In this document: positions 1 through 12,400 of the stretch, piece after piece
Layout: every line of letters begins with the position of its first letter
How positions within the stretch are numbered: position 1 is the stretch's first letter
Assembly: GCF_964355755.1 (NCBI RefSeq)
Contig: NC_092674.1
Span: forward strand, 25,198,001 to 25,262,000
Length of the DNA: 64,000 nucleotides
Origin: Antedon mediterranea
Taxonomy: Eukaryota; Echinodermata; Crinoidea; Comatulida; Antedonidae
Reading direction: 5' to 3'
Notes under the pieces: model-generated
Seen by the model: only the letters and a program-made list of their open reading frames with translations
Databases searched by the model: none
Told to the model about the DNA's origin: nothing
Made by a program: the position numbers and the translations under genes

Positions 1-83
1 TATGCAATCTATGCATATTGTAAGAGAAAATATTTTGTATCATTTGAAGCGTAATAAAAAATATCTTGGTCATATGTATTTAC

Positions 84-148
84 CTCAATAAACGAAGCGT
101 TAACATCATCATCACTGTTAACTTCTGTACTGAAGCAATCCTTTGTTA
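84..148 (-). CDS. Isolated exon of a receptor PTP second (D2) domain, probably a downstream exon of gene A
   Basis: A 65-bp minus-strand exon has an acceptor (TTTTAG, with a TACTAAT branch-like word upstream) and a donor (GAG then GTAAAT). It enters in phase 1 and leaves in phase 0. It encodes about 21 residues ending in DDDVNASFIE, the counterpart of the S-D-Y-I-N-A-S-F-I-D stretch of PTP domains. The F at this place is more typical of D2 than D1. Gene A's D1 ends at 3245 on the same strand, so this is probably a later exon of gene A separated by an intron filled with transposons. At least one exon is missing between them, because phases 0 and 1 do not join directly. It could instead belong to a neighbouring PTP gene. 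Confidence 0.55.
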
Positions 149-369
149 CTAAAACATGAAAATACTTATTAGTAACCACGATCAGAGATCTTACATCACC
201 TCTATATATAATCCACAGCATTGTCATTTTTCAGCAATTTGCCTTTATATATATATATATATGTACCTGCTCCCTAGCAGTTAGTTGTCATCCCCGACAC
301 TGTACTAAAAACATACCGTACAGTCAGGCATTACGTCTCAGACGTATCTGTTCTTCATATTTAGATCTT
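149..369. other. Non-coding stretch with a TA microsatellite
   Basis: Intron-like AT-rich DNA with a short (TA)n run near 247-262. I see no exon. Confidence 0.4.
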
Positions 370-2840
370 CAGAATCATACCGAAGAACTAACCGGACATC
401 TCCGGAATAGAAATTACAAGAAGGAATACATTGAAACTGCTATAAAGAAAGCAAAATATATTCCTCGATGTCAAACACTGACGTACAAACCACGTCAGCA
501 AAATTCGACCAGAGTGCCATTGATCACAACCTATCACCCTAGGTTGCCTCCAATACGGGCTATTATTGAGAAACATATGCCCATTCTACAGTCCACATAA
601 CGTCTCAGGACTGTTTTTCCGGAACCACCCATTATTGCATTTCGTAGACCTCCCAACCTTCGTGATATATTAGTCAGATCCAGTGGTGGCGCCAGCGGGG
701 GGGCTACGGGGGCTCTAGCCCCCTCGTCGGGGAGCCTAGCCCCCCCCCCCGTCGGGGAACACGGGTACTTTTTGTCGGGGAATATAATATACAGTAAAAA
801 ACGTTCGCGTTCACTTCATATAGCTTGTTCAGCGCCTAGAAAACCACGACGTTCCATTGACCGTGAGAGTACGTCAGAGGGCTATTATGCACTTTTATGC
901 ATTCATTTATTGCCAGCGATCTAACTTACTACTAAACATTTAGCGCACTTGTCTGGCGGTATCCCTTTGTACGAATCGTTCAACGTTGAGTCAAGACGCG
1001 TGATATCAAGTTCCATCCAGGGACCAAAATGTGTAATGTAGTTATTTTCCAGGCGAAGTTTACCGAGGGTTACCGAAGGGAACACGGGTACTTTTTGTCG
1101 GGGAATATAATATACAGTAAAAAGCGTTCGCGTTTACTTCGTAGCTAGCTTCAGCGCCTAGAAAACCGCGACGTTTCATTGACCGTGAGAGTACGTCAGA
1201 GTCATATTATGCACTTTATATGCATTCATTATTGCCAGCGATCTAACTTACTACTAAACAATAGCTAGGTTCGCACTTGTCTGGCGGTATCCCTTTGTAC
1301 GAATCGTTCAACGTTGGGTCGAGACGCGTGATATCATGTTCCATCCAGGGACCAAAATGTCTACTGTAGTTATTTTCCATGCGAAGTTTACTGACGGTTA
1401 CATCGTGTACTGCGTCGACGTACGCTACACTACAGCAAAAACGAATTATGTTAATTTTTCGTATGTTCACCAATTTTTTAATTTACAGGTAACCTTCTGT
1501 ACCGTGGGGCACCTAAAATAAATTTTTCATCCATTACTAAACAAAAAAACATGCCATTTTCGCTTAGCCAACATCTTATTATAGCTAAGTTATTACATTT
1601 TCAATGTCCTGTAATGTCATGAATTTCTCACCACTCGGAAGTCCAGATGGTACGCACGCATACACTTGGGAGGAATAAACTTATTTCCCCGACTGAAAAA
1701 GGTCTACGCTTGCGTTTTTTAAGCCTCTAGGCCTGATGTTTCCGAAGTATAAAATGCAATTTTTTGAAGACCTGTAGCTCTAGTTTTAAACAGTTTCTTA
1801 GCTCAGCCCCAACAATAAAGCTGGTCATATTTCGAAGTACAAGAAGTGCATTTTCCGGGACCTAACATCTCTATTTTTCAAACATTTCTTAGCTCAGTCA
1901 CAACCTTGATAGGGACTTATATATTTTGTTTCATGTTTTGAAGTATAATAAGTCCAATTTCCGGGACCTCCAACTCTATTTTTCAAAATTTTCTTTGAAC
2001 TTTTATTTTTTAAATTGAAAAATATGGATTGAAACAGTCATCGCGCATCGTTTTTTTGCACGCAGTATTTTATTTATGTATTATAAAAAAATGGAAAAAA
2101 TGGCTACCCTAAATCTGATTAAAATGACCTCAAATGACGCTAGAACGCGTTGCTTCCGGGGGCTTCGCCCCCTGGACCCCCACCGGGGGCCCTTGGCGGC
2201 CCTCTGGCCCCCAGCCTAGTGATGCTCGCATAGCCCCCTCGTCGGGGAATGTAGCCCCCGCGTCGGGAAGATCCTGGCGCCACCCCTGGTCAGATCCAAA
2301 TTTAAGAGTGAAATTAACTCTCATGACAGCCAACATTTGGGCAGTCACCTATGCGGCAAAACTTGTTCATTGATGATTCTACTGAAAAATGTAAAGAGTA
2401 ACCAAACTGGCCGCATTTTTCGGATAAGACAATCAATTAATTGTCTAACCAAAAACGTAACAAAAAACACTCTCCGTATGAGAAAGACATAACACAGATA
2501 AGCTATCAAAACATTAAAGCTTGATCAACCTGTAGCCGAACATTTTAATTTAGGTAGTCACTCGATTGCAAATTTCAGAGTTATTGCAATAGACCACGAT
2601 GTCAAATGGAGCAACAAAACTCGCAAAGACAAAGAAAACCACTGGGAATTACAACTTAAAGCCACAAAACCGTTTGGACTTAACATTAGAAAAATACTCC
2701 CAGATCGGTCAAATTATTCCATTGACTACCAACATTTTAGTTGTATTTCTTTTATTCCGTCCACCCAGGCAACACTTGCCAGTTCTTATACTATGACGTT
2801 ATCCAAATTCCTTCACTTGCTCTGATGAAGGGTTAGTGTT
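370..2840 (+). mobile_element. Penelope-like element fragment (GIY-YIG endonuclease end), split by a hAT insertion
   Basis: Conceptual translation of 395-672 gives a degenerate protein with PLITTYHPRLPPI and, further on, PPIIAFRRPPNLRDILVRS, typical of the region before the C-terminal endonuclease of Penelope-like retroelements. After the inserted hAT element, 2297-2830 continues with PVAEHFNLGSHS and HWELQLKATKPFGLN, which match the GIY-YIG endonuclease end of these elements. Stop codons and frameshifts are present, so it is dead. The 3' part carries the CTGATGAAGGG word often seen near the end of such elements. Exact ends are not visible. Confidence 0.6.
681..2288. mobile_element. Non-autonomous hAT-type DNA transposon (1.6 kb)
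   Basis: The element starts CAGTGGTGGCGCCAG and ends with the inverse of CAGGGGTGGCGCCAG, 14 of 15 bases matching. It is flanked on both sides by the 8-bp target duplication GTCAGATC (673-680 and 2289-2296). CAG-type termini plus an 8-bp duplication define the hAT superfamily. No transposase ORF is present. Inside are G/C-rich palindromic words near both ends (GGGGGCTTCGCCCCC near 2158) and a direct duplication of about 320 bp with offset 323 (about 758-1066 and 1081-1390). It interrupts a Penelope-like element and is therefore younger. Confidence 0.8.
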
Positions 2841-3244
2841 GCCCGAAAGCTCTTCTAACTTTTCTGGTTGTTTTAAATTATCGTTTTGATTTAGCTTTCG
2901 CTTTTTTTTGTATCTCCATTGAGATCCAGCCACTGATACCCACAGAATTTTTTCAGTAATTTGACTTTGGATTTATATATATATATATATATATATATTA
3001 TTTTAAGCATTTAATAGCCTACTTTCCAAAAACATAGATTTATTTAACTTACAAAACAAAACATCTTGAGATTTGTTTCCATCTTGTCGTGTGTGTCCAT
3101 GTGACGTAAGACAATCCATAGGAGGTGGAAACAAGCTGTTTAAAGTCTAGTTAAAAACAATGCCCAATAATTAAGTTATTTTATTTTTGTATTTTGTTTT
3201 TATTTAGATGAATTTAAATACGATTTAAAGTAAATTATTATTAC
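2841..3244. other. Non-coding stretch with TA microsatellite
   Basis: AT-rich intron-like DNA with a (TA)n run at about 2973-2999. A possible acceptor near 3137 on the minus strand leads to a frame without PTP similarity, so no exon is called. Confidence 0.4.
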
Positions 3245-6200
3245 CCTTAGTTGGTATTCAAAAATTGAAGAAGTTTTCAATTTGTGGTTTTGTATTATTT
3301 TTTGTATGTCACCCACGGGAATCACAGTCTGCCCACAGAACAACTCTTCAAGTAGAACTGCATAGATAAATGCATACTGCTCCTATAATACAAAAGAAAG
3401 ATTACCATTTCCGTCTTTTAATTAAATTCATATAGATATATCGGAAAACAAAACTAGAATGTACAATATTCAATATTGTGACAAAAAGCACGAAAAGAAA
3501 AAAAAAGTTACAAAATACCAGAAAACATAATACAAAATAAACATATATTGTAAAAAAAACATTGAAGCAGAAAGAAACAACGTTGAATGTCATTAATTTC
3601 TTTAATTAATAGCAAAACTTAAAATAAAAAGTTGCAAATAGCATAAGGTAATGTAATGTAAAGAAATATAAAACCTTTGTTTCAACCGTTTGGATACATT
3701 TCTGTCTCATGCTTCGTACAAAATTGAACACATCTACTTTCGATTCTTTTTCTGACATATCCAACATGGCTGCTATAGCTATCATGGTTCCACTTCTACC
3801 GCCCCCCGAACTATTTGACATAAATTAATACGTACGTTATTGTATCTGTCATTCAGTTATAGATTTCCTTAAGTGTATAGAATTAATACCTTTATGCCAT
3901 GGTAAATAGAACGTCTGGTGTTCTTTACATGCCAAGAGGTTTAGCCTTCCCCAACTGACATTTGGCACCTTTTTACAAAATATTTGAAGATCTAAAAAAA
4001 CTTGTAAATGCGATTTTATCCACACACCTGTGTACGATGACTGGTCCACTTTCTGTATCAAAATTCAGTTGAGTTTTCCTAAACTGTTTGATGAAATCAA
4101 GCAGGTGCGGGACTGTGCTGGAAACACTTTTGTCTGACCATTCAGTAAAATGATACTGATACACATTATGGATTACATCATCTTCTCCAACCTTTGAGAG
4201 AAGCAACGTTTTAATAGGTGCTTCCCGGAACGCGAAAATCGCTCCCGGTGACGTCACACTTTGGCTCAATAATTCCATAAATAATTGATTGCTACGTGAA
4301 AGAATCCTCTCGTTAAGAAACCTAAGACAACTATATGTCTCGTTCTGCTTTCATTGGAAAGTTAAATCATATTTACTTAGTATTTTAATGAGTTCATATT
4401 GTCTAAAAACTTTCTAATCTGTATTTTATGCTAAAGATAGGTGTATTAGTTGTTTTAGTATTCGGATGTGTCAAGCTAATATATTCGTACTAACCTCTAT
4501 GTAAAATTATTCTTACCTGTTGAATTTTGAAGTTTCGGAGGACATAGTATTTGTGATCAGTTTCTTTAACGTTCGTTAAAAGAAGATTTCCCAACTCTTT
4601 AGAATGGCCTAAGTATGGCCAATACTTTTTGCACTGTTGCTATAATACAAACAGATAATTTAAAAAGTGTTATAATGCACTTAATCAAATTAAAAAGCTA
4701 AAATGAATAACTACAACACTGGGGTCAACTAGGTACTAGGTGCATCTCCAACTAGCAATCGAGTTCAATAAGATCAGTTGTATTGATCATCTGTAATGTT
4801 AGATAGTCCTGTATTGGCAATCGTGTTGTTCTTTAGCAAAATTCACACTGATGTTGATAGGAAAGGTTTAGGTATATTTGTTGGAATATTGTTGTTATAG
4901 TGTAATTGTGTTTAGGAATAGTGTTGGGGTTCTGGTAACAAAATATAACCTGCCTGTTTTCCTTCAATAAGATTTGTAATCATGATGACAATTCTAGACT
5001 TCTCATTCCAGATCAGTCTCATCATATCGTTGAACGAATCAAATGTAGGCCCTACATACCGTGATATAAAATGAATAAGTCCATGTTATCATTCTGAACT
5101 GAACAGAAAACAATTTTATTATTTTCTATTAGGTCTACTTGAACACCAATTCACTTCCATACAACATTTTGAAGAAAAAAAATGGATCATAAAATCATCA
5201 GCTCGCATAACTAATACAAATAATGTATGTTATTGACATTAATTATAAATTAATTCAGACCCGTAGAGTCTTAAGTATTTGTTATTGCGTTTTAAAAAAT
5301 ATTATAGTCGGATATATTTTTTTAATGACGTGGTATGTATGTGTCGCTTGTTGAAATATGACAAGATAAACATAGTGTTTACCTTCGCATGCAATAAATT
5401 CGCGTGGTGTACGCCATCCCTACAAGAAAAACAAAACATTTTTATTGTATACAAAATGCTTCTTTAAAACATTGTGTGAAGTATTAATTTGAATGATAAA
5501 TTACACCGAATTTTACATTCTGCACATTCTACACATGGAACCAATCGAGCGTGGTCCCATATCATAGAAATACATCCGATACATTATATTTTGTGCATGA
5601 TAGCTGCCAGTCTTACATTACCACTAAATTAAATAATTACAATGCAATAAATAGAACATTGGGTTAACATCAGCACTTCATTTTACAAATTTTGAACCCT
5701 GTCACCACAATATGCCACTGTAAGAAATAAAGTTAAGTAATCGATTTATTGAGCAATAAATTATATCTTCTCAACTACGCCTTTATAAAGCAACTTACAT
5801 CTACATACGAGGCATTTATTTTTTCCGATCCAGGAACAATATCAACCTTGTTGTCATCAAACTCCTGTTGGGATTCCTAAAATAATATGAATGAAAATAT
5901 TACTGAGGATACGATGAATCATGAAATTATACTTCTCTAGTTGTGTACTGTTCTCTGTACTGTACAGATTCGATTCAAAACAAAAATTATTATATCTCGT
6001 CACATAAAGATCAATTCAATCAAAATGAAAGAGGCACTTTAAGCAAGAGATTTGGCTTGGATCCAAAAATTAATTTTTTTATATCGTTCGTTAGTGACTA
6101 GTAACAATAACCAAAATATACTGTAGAAAGTTATAACAATTTAGCGTACCTTAAATTCTTTCTCAAAACCATTTTCAATGCTTAATTGGCGCTTCATCAC

Positions 6201-6441
6201 ATAGTCATGTAACTTTGATAGCTCAATTGATTTGTAATACAGAGATCCAGATTCCCGTTGCGATACAAGCTCAGTATCTGTATAGATGGGATTGTCAACA
6301 GGACCATTTTGAAAATGAATAACTGCATATTCATTCCGTTCATATTTTGTAGACAAGTTTTGATAATCTGTATCTATGTTTAATGTGCTTAAATCCGATT
6401 GATTAGTTGAAGAAAGTGTTTCTTTTGTCGAGATAGTTCGT
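3245..6441 (-). other. Gene A cytoplasmic exons 13-20: ITAM-like juxtamembrane plus degenerate PTP D1
   Basis: The juxtamembrane exon (6150-6441) carries DTDYQNLSTKYERNEYAVI (residues 777-795), which fits D-x-x-YxxL-x8-YxxI. It also has an NPIY motif, a form bound by PTB domains, and ends in a PTP-wedge-like GFEKEFK. PTP landmarks follow: INASYVD, REFIACEGP, MMRLIWNEK, QCKKYWP, YQYHFTEWSDKS and GPVIVH, then SSGGGRSG after the splice. In active PTPs these are YINASY, YIATQGP, W-P-D and V-H-C-S-x-G-x-G-R-[ST]-G. Here the P-loop reads H-S-S-G-G-G-R-S-G (residues 1017-1025): one residue short and without Cys, while the Arg is kept. The WPD loop is W-S-D. The phosphotyrosine loop region is shortened to DDNKVDIVPGSEKINASY. 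The domain ends with EQYAFIYAVLLEELFCG. It is predicted to bind or scaffold rather than dephosphorylate. Confidence 0.75.
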
Positions 6442-9400
6442 CTAATATAGAAAAAAAGTATACTGACTTTTATTAATTACGTTTTAAAATATGTAGGCCT
6501 AATTTCAATTGTAGTGAATACAGAGAGATAGCCTACCGTTTAAGAATCATCAAGATAATAACAACAACGATAAATGAAACAAGCAGTGAAATCCATGCTA
6601 AACCTGAAAAATATAACATTGCAAAAACCTTGATTAAAACACGTACATTGTAACTTTACGGTGTGTACAGCGCAATAGGAACGATTCCTTTACAAAGGAC
6701 AATCTTGTAATGATATAAGAAGATGAAATTCTTTTTTAAACAATACTACTTTTCACTCTTTGTATCATTTTCTAATATCAGAGTCATGCGCTACATAGAA
6801 TTTGGGAAAATGTGATTTTAGCTTTAGTCCTACCGAATCGAAATTTCTTTTCGTCTGACAGGTTACAATTTGTTCCAAATATAAATGTCTTTGTGTCAGG
6901 TGTCCCATGACCGTTTAAGTATGACGCAAGTACTGTGAATGTATATTCTATACATGACTCTATTCCTTCGTCAAATAAAACTTCAGTTTTTGTAGTGTTT
7001 CCTTGCTGAAATAATCCATCACCTGACAGTTCATAATGGTAGGTCACATGATAGTCAAGGATGTCACATGTAGAAGTATTCCATTTTATAAGCAATGATC
7101 CATTTCCAAATGTAGTGCTTTTTATTGATGGCACTAAAGATGAATTAAATTAAATAAGTATTGAAAATTAAATAGCAAACTTTTTTTCTAGTTAAATTTA
7201 AACCAGTGTGGTCATGCAAGTTTTTGCTTTTAGTTTTGTATTTGTTTTCTTTCCTGAAGACAGGCAGTCGGATTAGGCCTAATATTCCTAAAGATTAAAA
7301 AATTGTGAGCTTAAATTGAACAAAATTAAAATCCCCCGCTGGTGGCACTGTTACAAAAAAATAATCAGCTTTTTAAGCTTTACAGATAGGCTTACACTAA
7401 CCTATCCCCAGCGTTATAATAACAATTAGAATCATATTAGCTTACTGAATGCGCTGTGTGTATCGTTCAGTTCCCAATTATTAGAAATCTCCTAAATTTG
7501 AATAACTAACATTACCCGATGGCGCTGTTTGCACCGTTATATTTTCTCCCCAATTACCAGCAATCTCCATGTTATTAATAACTCGAGCGTATGCGACATA
7601 ATCTGTACAGCTTGACAATCCGGATAGTTCAACTTCTAATTGAGTGCTACTTGATATGTTGACTACATCTTGTATATTTCCATCTATGTCCGAGTATTGC
7701 ACTTGATATCGAAGAATATAGTTACATTGGATTCGATCGTATTCACTAGAAACTGGCTGAAGATAATATAAAGGCTTATTTAATTAGGCGTAGTTTGTTA
7801 TTTAATATTAATATTTTTTTAAATAAAATGAGATGGGATAGCAATTTACAGATAAATGCATAAACAGACTATAGGCTTACCTTTAAACTTAAGACGACGT
7901 GGTATTCTTCATTAGCTTTCAATTCTATCCCAGGTTCTTCTAAAGGTTCTATATATGTCAAACAGTTGATAAATAAGCACACAATCAAATCTTCCCTAGA
8001 AATTAATTAGTTTTAAGGAGGACAAAGGAACGTTTATTTTGAGCTAACATTTCTAGCTGATTCTCTACTGAATACCATTAAGTCTAAAAACAAAAATGTG
8101 GAAATCGAAATGTCTCCAAACCGCTTACTTGTGCCCTGAAAATGCTATTTCATTAATCACCAGCTTTCTATAATAGAATTAGGCATACGTATGGTCATTT
8201 AAGATCCTATTTTAATTATAATACACATACAATCCATTGTTGATACCTATAATGGTTATAACATTCATTATGTTTTAATTGCACTATAGGGACAACTGAC
8301 CTGAACAGATTGTGTTTGTTGTTCCAAGTGTACTTCTTGGTCCATCTACCTCGATACCATCAACCATCCTCGAAAATTGAGAGTAGAATTGATATTGCAT
8401 ATTTGGAGTGAGATTATCAATAACAATAAATAAATGGTTATCCGGTTTAATTATCGATATAAATGAATCCATCTGAGATGATTTAGGCCTATATGACAAC
8501 TTTCGATTTGTAATTGTTCCTGTTCCATAGTTTTCACCAAGAACCCAAGTGACGTCAAACGTTAGAGTGGTTGCTGCCTGGTTTACAATATTTGGCGGTT
8601 CAGAACGATACGGTAATACTAATTTTTGTAACAAATAACAAAATAGAGTTATGATTACTAGTTGGTACGAAATTGAAATTTTAAATTCGAATAACGGAAG
8701 GCGTCATTTTTAAAATTGAGCGCAAAATTGTCATTGAACCCATTTAATTACCACGTGATTGGCCTAAAATAGATGGTGCAGTTTATAAGTCTCTGTATGC
8801 GGGAATGTCACTGGTAATATTGAATGTATGTTCTGTTTAAACTGTACATTTATAAATAAGGTTATTGAAATGTGGAATCTTATCTTGATTAGGTTTTCAT
8901 CAGCATGATGGGGTTTGACCTTTCTATATCCAGTTGATATTAATTATCATTTTTTTTTTGTATTCGGTTAGTAGAAAACAGTATTAAAAATAAAGATTCC
9001 TCCAATTATAAATATTGCTTTGGACATGCAGGCAATGATAGGTTCTTAAGACTTTTTTTGCGTTTTCACTACCAATCCACAGTTTAAAAACATTTTCAGG
9101 TCTTCACTTTGTGTCAGGTCTTTTCCTGTTTAAAGCAATATTACTCGCTATACTCATTTGTTTATTTGTTAGTATGTTTCAAGAAGATAATTTTTGTGTG
9201 TGTTTTTTTCTTTTTGGGGTATTCACACACATGTAATCTTTCTTTTCATTTTGTATATGACATAACATGAAGAATTAAGTTATTAACATTAAAATAGTAA
9301 AATAAAAATTGAAATTACATATAGATAGATATATAGGATTTTTAGTAGTTAGTGGGACAGTGAACATTTTTTTAACCAAAGACATTATTTTTAAGTATAG

Positions 9401-12400
9401 AGCATGTTGTTTCCCTACTAAATAAATGAACGTGCAGGCCGACCTGTGCTGCATGTTGGTCCGTACCAAGCCTCATGGCATCCATTAGAACACCTTCCAT
9501 CTCGTGTACAATCTGCCGAATCTTTGCAATGACATGGAAAATTACACAAACCACCAAAAAATCCAGACGAACAGAGTATAGGTTCTATAAAAAAAATTGT
9601 TTGCACAAAAATACAATTTTGCATTGTTTTTATATGCTATATAAATTCATTTGATTGGACGGGCAATAGATTTGCCCCAAGTGTGTATTTTGTTGTCTTT
9701 TTTATGTCATTCCACATTTCCTTGTTTTAATTTACACGTATGAAACGCCATATGTGCAAAATTATTTATCTTTTTAATAATATTAAGACAAAACTCCATC
9801 TGGAGCCCAGACTAGTCGTGAAATAATACGTACTGTTAAACGATCGCGTACCACAAGTAATGGTACTTAAAAAAAAATCATGCACGAAAAAAAAGTATGT
9901 TTAAACAGTTTGTTTACGGGAACACATCGATTAAAGGTACAACTATTCATATTATAAACAAAACGTAAAATCCATTCATACCTAAACACATATTACCAGT
10001 GTAACCTGACGAGCATGTTGACCCGGAAGTACATCCTGTATGTGGACTACAATCGACAATGTCACAATGACATGTTTGACGACAATCCGCTCCGTAGAAT
10101 CCAGCCTCGCAATCTTAACAAAAACAGGTTATCATGTTATACATCGAATACCCGGCCTATTTTTTTTTTCATTTTTGAGTGAAAAATTATGCTCCATATA
10201 TCTAAAATTGTTTAATGTTATTGGTTCTAAGAATTAGCTCACCAGTTTCTTGTCTTGTCGTTAAGGTATGATTGTTAATCTATCTTAATTGCCTAACATC
10301 GTATATACATACAGTACACCAATAATCTATTATTTTACAACCTTTTTTCAATACATTATTTTATTCTATTCTCCTACTATCTATTAGTTCACGAAGCAAA
10401 AAAAAAACGTGTATTGACATTTCACTCATACTTTCACTTTTACAATAATATAGAGAAACAGTGATGAGTATTAATAATAATTAAAATATGGTGAACTAGC
10501 ATCTATATATAAATTATGGTTAATTCTGACATAGGCGAGCACAATGGAAACATAGGACAAATCTCTGCCTTGGATACCTACCTGATCAATCTCAGATGTA
10601 CCGCGAAATGTAAATTTGATAACATTAGTTTTCACTATTACGATATTGTTCCATATTTCTATCTTAGGAAGATATTATAAAGAGTTTAAACAAAAATTTA
10701 TGATTTAATCGGTACATTTCAACTCAATTTCAATTGTACGCGGTCAAAGTAATTTACGGGTTCACAATGAGTTTACGAGTTCACATTGCAACTACCTGGG
10801 TGAAGATACAGTAGTTAAAATATAAAAATTATACTGCAAATTAATAAAGTTCAAATTTAATATACGCTATAAAGCATGAGAATATATTGTGGGGAATAGC
10901 ATTATAAAATGACATAGGGAGATATGATGATAAGACATTTTTTTTTAAATCGAGTGAAATCTCGATAGCTGAGTTTTATTGAATAAGCTGGCAGGAATAA
11001 CTGTAGGCTATCTGTGTTCCATTAGGACCGGGATGTCTGCCCATGTTGCAAGCCGTCTAAAACGTCTTCCTTCTTGGCCCACTCTGTCGCGAAAGTTAGT
11101 TTCAAAAGATGTTTAAATTAAATAATGTATTAATTATTAGGATGGTATTTATTTGAATAAACGCCTCCCCAATAAAACATCACTTTGAACAATAATCGCC
11201 CCCTTCCCCAAACCCAACTATCTAACGCCCATCCACGTTATACACACAATATTGTATTATCCATATATACATTTACCTAATGGCAAACTTCGGTAAATCG
11301 TGCGTTACCACTAGAATATTTACTCGATGGTATATAAAGTGGTTCGTACTTTCGGTACTGATTTTAACCACCTGATGTAACCCTGTTTACTAATTAAATT
11401 GAGTTAGATAATTAGTTACGGACAATTAAAACGAGTTTAGGTTCAAATTTGTCCCAAATAGGGGTGTTTTCCGAACGTGGTATACACGGTCCAATGGATG
11501 TCTATCTTGAAAAATACCCATATACAATATAATACGAGGATGCTTCGCATTTTCCTATCTCCTCCTACGATAATTGTTTTGATAACTGAAACCCGGTTGA
11601 ACAGCTCGAGTACAGCATCATAATGTTGAAGACAGACCGATTTTCTTTAAAAAAATACTATTTGATAGATTTAATATAGGCCTATTGTACGTTTATACAA
11701 ATGTATTGATTTCAGATGAACATTCCAATCTCTCAGACTCCCAGTTTGTAGATAAATTTATGAGCCCTTCCTTTGATTTAACGCAATTAGGTAAATCTAT
11801 GGGCCCTTGGAGAATAAACTATATGCAGGTAAAAAACGAACTCAACTAACGCAAACAGCAGTAAAGCGGTACTTTCATCTAGTTCAGTGTCGTCATTAAT
11901 CATTGGTAAAAATATAGGTAAAAACCCCGATAATAATAATAACTGAGGAAGCATTGTGTCGACGGATCGTTAAGGAGAAGAAGGAGAAGAAGAAGGAGGA
12001 GAAGGAGGAGAAGGAGGAGAAGGAGGAGAAGGAGGAGAAGGAGGAGAAGAATGTGAAGAAGGAGAAGAAGAAGATGGTGGTAGCGTGGGTGCGTATACGC
12101 AAGGAAATATAGCCCACAATACAGTGCCCTAACCTGTTCAACTGTACTTCCTGTTTGTGTCGGCGGGGTCGCGAGCACGTGATGCTTAAGTTATCTCGCC
12201 CTAACATGAGCCGTTGAACGCAATTTAATTAATTGAATTGAATTACCGCTCTCGTAAAATTTAACTAGATCAGTACTTATCTCGGCCTAAGTTCGTTATG
12301 AACCCAACTATAGTATTGCATACTTTGACAATATTGTAAATACTGTACGCCATTTGAATAGACATTTTCTTACTGTGAATGTGGTTACGGTACTGTTAGA

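Noticed and set aside
3402-3593. Minus-strand hydrophobic open frame between the last two PTP exons of gene A
   Set aside because: AT-rich intron; the PTP frame runs directly from 3675 to 3382 in matching phase.
11896-12207. Minus-strand open frames rich in Ser, Phe and Leu
   Set aside because: They arise from the purine microsatellite and show no conserved sequence.
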